64,000 bases of DNA from Tipula vernalis (lineage: Eukaryota > Arthropoda > Insecta > Diptera > Tipulidae). Position numbers and translations under genes: made by a program. Positions 60,889-64,000 of the stretch are shown piece by piece. Position 1 is the stretch's first letter. Each line of letters begins with the position of its first letter. Under the pieces are notes generated by a model. The model was not told where the DNA came from, made no database searches, and saw only the letters and a program-made list of their open reading frames with translations. The stretch spans positions 113,946,838 to 114,010,837 of the forward strand of contig OY282558.1 in NCBI GenBank assembly GCA_958295665.1, written 5' to 3'.

Positions 60889-62732
60889 CAGAAACTTTTC
60901 AACGAACAAACATTTGCTGAGGATTTTGTTAAATACAACCTTCTGCGTAAAATGGAGTCTTTAATAAAGTCAATTCGCTTTATATACAAGTTTCAAATTA
61001 ATTGTTGCCGTTGATTGCAACGCCTTTTAAAAACAGTTAAGAAATTTTAAAAAAGGAAGACTTAATTTAAAAGTGTTCTGGAAAATGGAGACTTAATTTT
61101 AAAATTAGAATGAAAATGTTTATAATGATTGATTTGTCAAACCTTGTAGACAAAGGCCAAACAGTTTCTATCGCTCTTATTGCTTCTTCTGATAAAACAA
61201 CAAATGTTAAATACAGCTAGTTTTTTTAAAGGTAACATTTTTATCGATGTAATTTTAATACGCTGTCTGGTGTAAAATACATATTTTCGACAAATTTTCC
61301 ATGTAAATACAACAATGAAACTTCGATAAAAAAATTCTACTGGGCAACACGGTAGTTATACCGTGGCCCGCGTGTCTCACGATGGAATAAAAATTGCCCT
61401 GGCTCTCACAATCATTAAAGAGTGATTAATTCTGTGGCCCTGGATGCATAAATAATTACCATATTGTTCAACTGTCTTTTTTAACGAAGTTTCAATGCTC
61501 TATTAATTTTGAAAGTTTGTTGGATTGAAAGTTGGACGATTCACGAGGTGCTCCTAAACTGTTAAACTTCTGTGTAGACCCTCGTTTTAACGAATTTTTA
61601 CTTTTTCGCTTTTAACATAAACTCTAATAATTATTATTACTATTTATAGTGAGTGACTCACATAATCGCACTGTTTTTTATTCTTATTGTTTGCAGTGGT
61701 AGAAATCACATTTTGTAATTAGAAAACTAAACACACTTGTAAATTAGAAAAAAATTCGTAAAGCGCTTTACCCACAGCAAAACGAAAACGAAAATTGAAT
61801 TGAACTAAAATCCACTCAAAATTGAAAGTAAACACAATACAGAACTATTTTAATTTAAAAATCCGAATACAAATATTTCATTTATTCAGCATATAATCCT
61901 TTAATTATCCCAGACCGAAAATTTAAAATATTTTTTGAAGCTTTCGTCCAACGAAACATTTTTTCAAGCTGTTTTTCTTCAACCGTTCCACATTGAAAAA
62001 TGTTATGACAGGTTATCACACACCAAAATACATATTATAATTATTATATGAAGCTGGTGATAAAATTTCGACAATGAGTGGTGATTTAACTGAATATAAA
62101 ATTTAAACAAATGCTAAAAAGGAATCAGATGTGTTAAAAGAAATTAAAAAGAGAGAAACGAAAATATTTGAGGGGAAATTAATAATTGAAATTGAAATCC
62201 AACAATCTACGATAAATCGCGGCCTGGGAAAAAATATCACAAATTATAGGAAAATCCGGTAAAATTAACTTATTTAAAATCCCGTCGCAAATAATATTTA
62301 ATTTAATTCATTTTTAGTGGATGAATGCCAAAAAATGTGCAAACCTAGTCCTACGGATATCAGTAGGAATGTGCAATTGTTAGAGCCGCAAAGAAGTTCA
62401 TTCAACAGAAAGCGTAAAAGTTGAGAGCTCTGTTGAAAGAATATTGAAGGCAGTGGATAATTTGACGGAGCCACCAAACGATGAAATTCTTTGAGCCATT
62501 CAGCGAAATGACGAAGAACTTTACGTTAGAACAACAAATAGACTTCCAATTGGAAAGTTTTAAACTAATGAAAACCATTACATAGCCATTTACCAAATTT
62601 TGTGATACGGACTAAATCAAAGGCTAAACATTATGTGATTGTCAAGAAGACTTTTGTATTTTTTTTTTATTAAATGGGCCTTTATTTTGTATAATAAATA
62701 ATCTAATTTTATGTTTACGTTTTCATAGTATA
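60889..62732. other. Non-coding stretch left of the Tc1 element
   Basis: No coding exon. A short inverted repeat ACGGTAGTTATACCGT occurs near 61349. A piece near 61085 resembles 36450. Confidence 0.4.
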
Positions 62733-62738
62733 CAGTCA

Positions 62739-62955
62739 GCGTCAAAAGAAAGTGTACACCATGTTTTCTTATATAAACGCTTTTATTTCGGCATTGAAAC
62801 ATTAAAGTTTTTCTAACTTTACTATTATTTACAAAACACTATGCAATGCTCCTAAGATATGTAAATGAAAAATGAAAATATTTCAACAACAACAACAACG
62901 GTGCAAACAAAACTAAAAATACTCCAAATTTAATGCGTCAAAAGAAAGTGTACAC
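62739..62955 (+). repeat. Direct repeats inside the Tc1 terminus
   Basis: A 21-bp sequence (GCGTCAAAAGAAAGTGTACA and one more base) is identical at 62739-62759 and 62935-62955, spaced by 196 bp. Confidence 0.9.
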
Positions 62956-63114
62956 ATATAGTAGAATAATGCTCATTTTAAAATTACGCAAAAAAATGTA
63001 CCGTTATTATTTGTTTTTGTGTTTAAATTCTTTACTTGCTCTGTTTTCTGTTGTGCTCATGTGATTTCAAATTACTTGCAATTGTTATTTCATAGCGTGT
63101 GTATTAATATCAAA

Positions 63115-64000
63115 ATGGGCAAGCAAACTGCAATTGAGACGAGAGAATTAGTTATAAAATTTAAGGAAGAAGGCAAATCTTTACGCGAAATTGCTACAAT
63201 TGTTGGAAGAAGCCATAATGCTGTAAAAAAAATTATAGATAAGCAGAAAAAATTTGAAAGTTTGGAAGATCAGCCACGTACCGGGAGACCAAAACGTCTT
63301 AATGACTTAGAAATTAGGTCCATTGTGAGAGCAGCAAAGAAAGATCCGACTGTAAGTGCGGTGAAAATATTAGAGCAAATGTCCGAATCATCTAAAAGGA
63401 AAGTAAGTGCCAGTACCGTCCGCCGAGCGTTACACGCAAATGGTTTATATGGAAGAGTTCCCAGAAAAAAACCACACATTTCCAAACAAAATAAGAAACG
63501 ACGTCTAGAATTCGCCAAAAAATACAAAAATGAAGAAAAATCGTTCTGGCACAACGTAATTTTTACAGATGAAAGCAAATTTGAGGTCTTTGGACAAAAA
63601 AAACGTGGTAAAATTTGGAGAAGCAGAAATGAAGAATTTAATAAAAGCAACATAATATCTACCGTGAAGCATGGCGGGGGTTCGGTGATGGTGTGGGGCT
63701 GTATGGCGGGAAGCGGTGTGGGAAACCTAATATTTATTGATAGTTAAATGAACAAAACCGACTATTTAATATTTTAAAAGAGAATTTGGTGCCTAGCGTA
63801 GAGAAATTAAACTTAAACCGAGTGTGGATCTTTCAACAGGACAACGATCCCAAGCACACCGCCAAAATTGTTAAAGAATGGTTGTTGTACCACACCCAAA
63901 AATAGTTAGATCATCCCCACAGTCACCGGACGTCAATCCAATTGAACATCTTTGGGAACATTTGGACAGACAAATAAGAAAAAGAACCATAACCAGCAAA
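63115..64000 (+). pseudogene. Tc1-family transposase, broken, partial
   Basis: The ATG at 63115 (MGKQTAIETRELVIKF) opens an HTH region (LREIATIVGRSHNAVKKI), a GRP-type linker (PRTGRPKRL), a second HTH part (SASTVRRALHANGLYGR), and the DDE core: FTDESKFEVFG (first Asp), GGGSVMVWGCM, then after a TAA at about 63745 [13 protein letters not shown] (second Asp) and, after a TAG at about 63893 and a frameshift, SPDVNPIEHLWE (Glu). The second Asp and the Glu are about 34 residues apart, as in Tc1. The end of the protein is outside the window. It cuts and pastes its own element in intact copies. Confidence 0.88.

Larger units (their letters stand above)
62733..64000 (+). mobile_element. Tc1-like (Bari-like) transposon, cut by window end
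   Basis: After a TA at 62731-62732 the terminus reads CAGTCAGCGTCAAAAGAAAG. The 21-bp block beginning GCGTCAAAAGAAAGTGT at 62739 is repeated directly at 62935-62955, an IR/DR arrangement with two transposase-binding sites per end. A DD34E transposase follows. The right end lies beyond the window. The terminal sequence recalls Bari and S elements. Confidence 0.85.

Noticed and set aside
1..64000. CRISPR arrays, operons, ribosome binding sites, rRNA, tRNA
   Set aside because: The window is eukaryotic, and I saw no spacer-repeat pattern or tRNA-like box pair that I could fold with confidence by eye.

Overview
The window looks like nuclear DNA of an insect: it is very AT-rich, most of it is non-coding, introns in the one clear host gene are only 61-89 bp, and it is littered with insect-type transposons. 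The short introns and the runs of ATGTATGTA would suit a dipteran, but that is an inference and I would not name a species.

One host gene is well supported. On the minus strand, 26256 to 16905, five coding exons join in frame into a protein of about 3020 residues: a long low-complexity N-terminal region rich in Q, N and S, then ankyrin repeats and a C-terminal PUFD-like domain. This is the architecture of BCOR, the corepressor scaffold of the PRC1.1 Polycomb complex. It carries a PLDLS motif (the CtBP-binding type) and four copies of a PDFS motif. A splice acceptor just upstream of the start codon shows that the 5'UTR continues upstream; a good candidate non-coding exon lies about 30 kb away at 55965-56111, which would place many of the elements at 26-56 kb inside the first intron.

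Layout: 1-2.6 kb unassigned; 2.6-4.7 kb nested inverted-repeat elements; 5.9-6.2 kb foldback; 6.8-7.7 kb an unrecognised coding-like stretch; 8.4-10.35 kb an internally deleted Ty3/Gypsy element with both LTRs and 5-bp target duplication; 10.48-13.67 kb a PIF/Harbinger element (TAA duplication) containing a hAT element; 15.1-15.8 kb a possible first exon of another minus-strand gene and a small inverted repeat; 16.9-26.3 kb BCOR; 28.8-30.4 kb Gypsy remains (minus); 30.8-31.6 kb Jockey endonuclease remains; 32.6 kb an 87-bp hairpin; 34.1-35.8 kb a Penelope-like element with perfect 85-bp inverted ends and a decayed hammerhead-like motif; 36.5 and 38.2 kb foldbacks; 38.9-41.6 kb a decayed DNA transposon whose transposase has a RAG1/Transib/CMC-like layout and whose ends begin CACGGTG; 47.5-50.8 kb a LOA/R1-like non-LTR element with a 12-bp target duplication; 51.7-52.3 kb Jockey RT remains; 52.5-62.7 kb long non-coding DNA with a tandem repeat and a foldback; 62.7 kb to the end a Bari-like Tc1 element.

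All transposon coding regions seen here are broken by frameshifts, stops or deletions, so none looks able to act on its own. The most unusual items are the RAG1-like element and the Penelope-like element with its ribozyme-like terminus.
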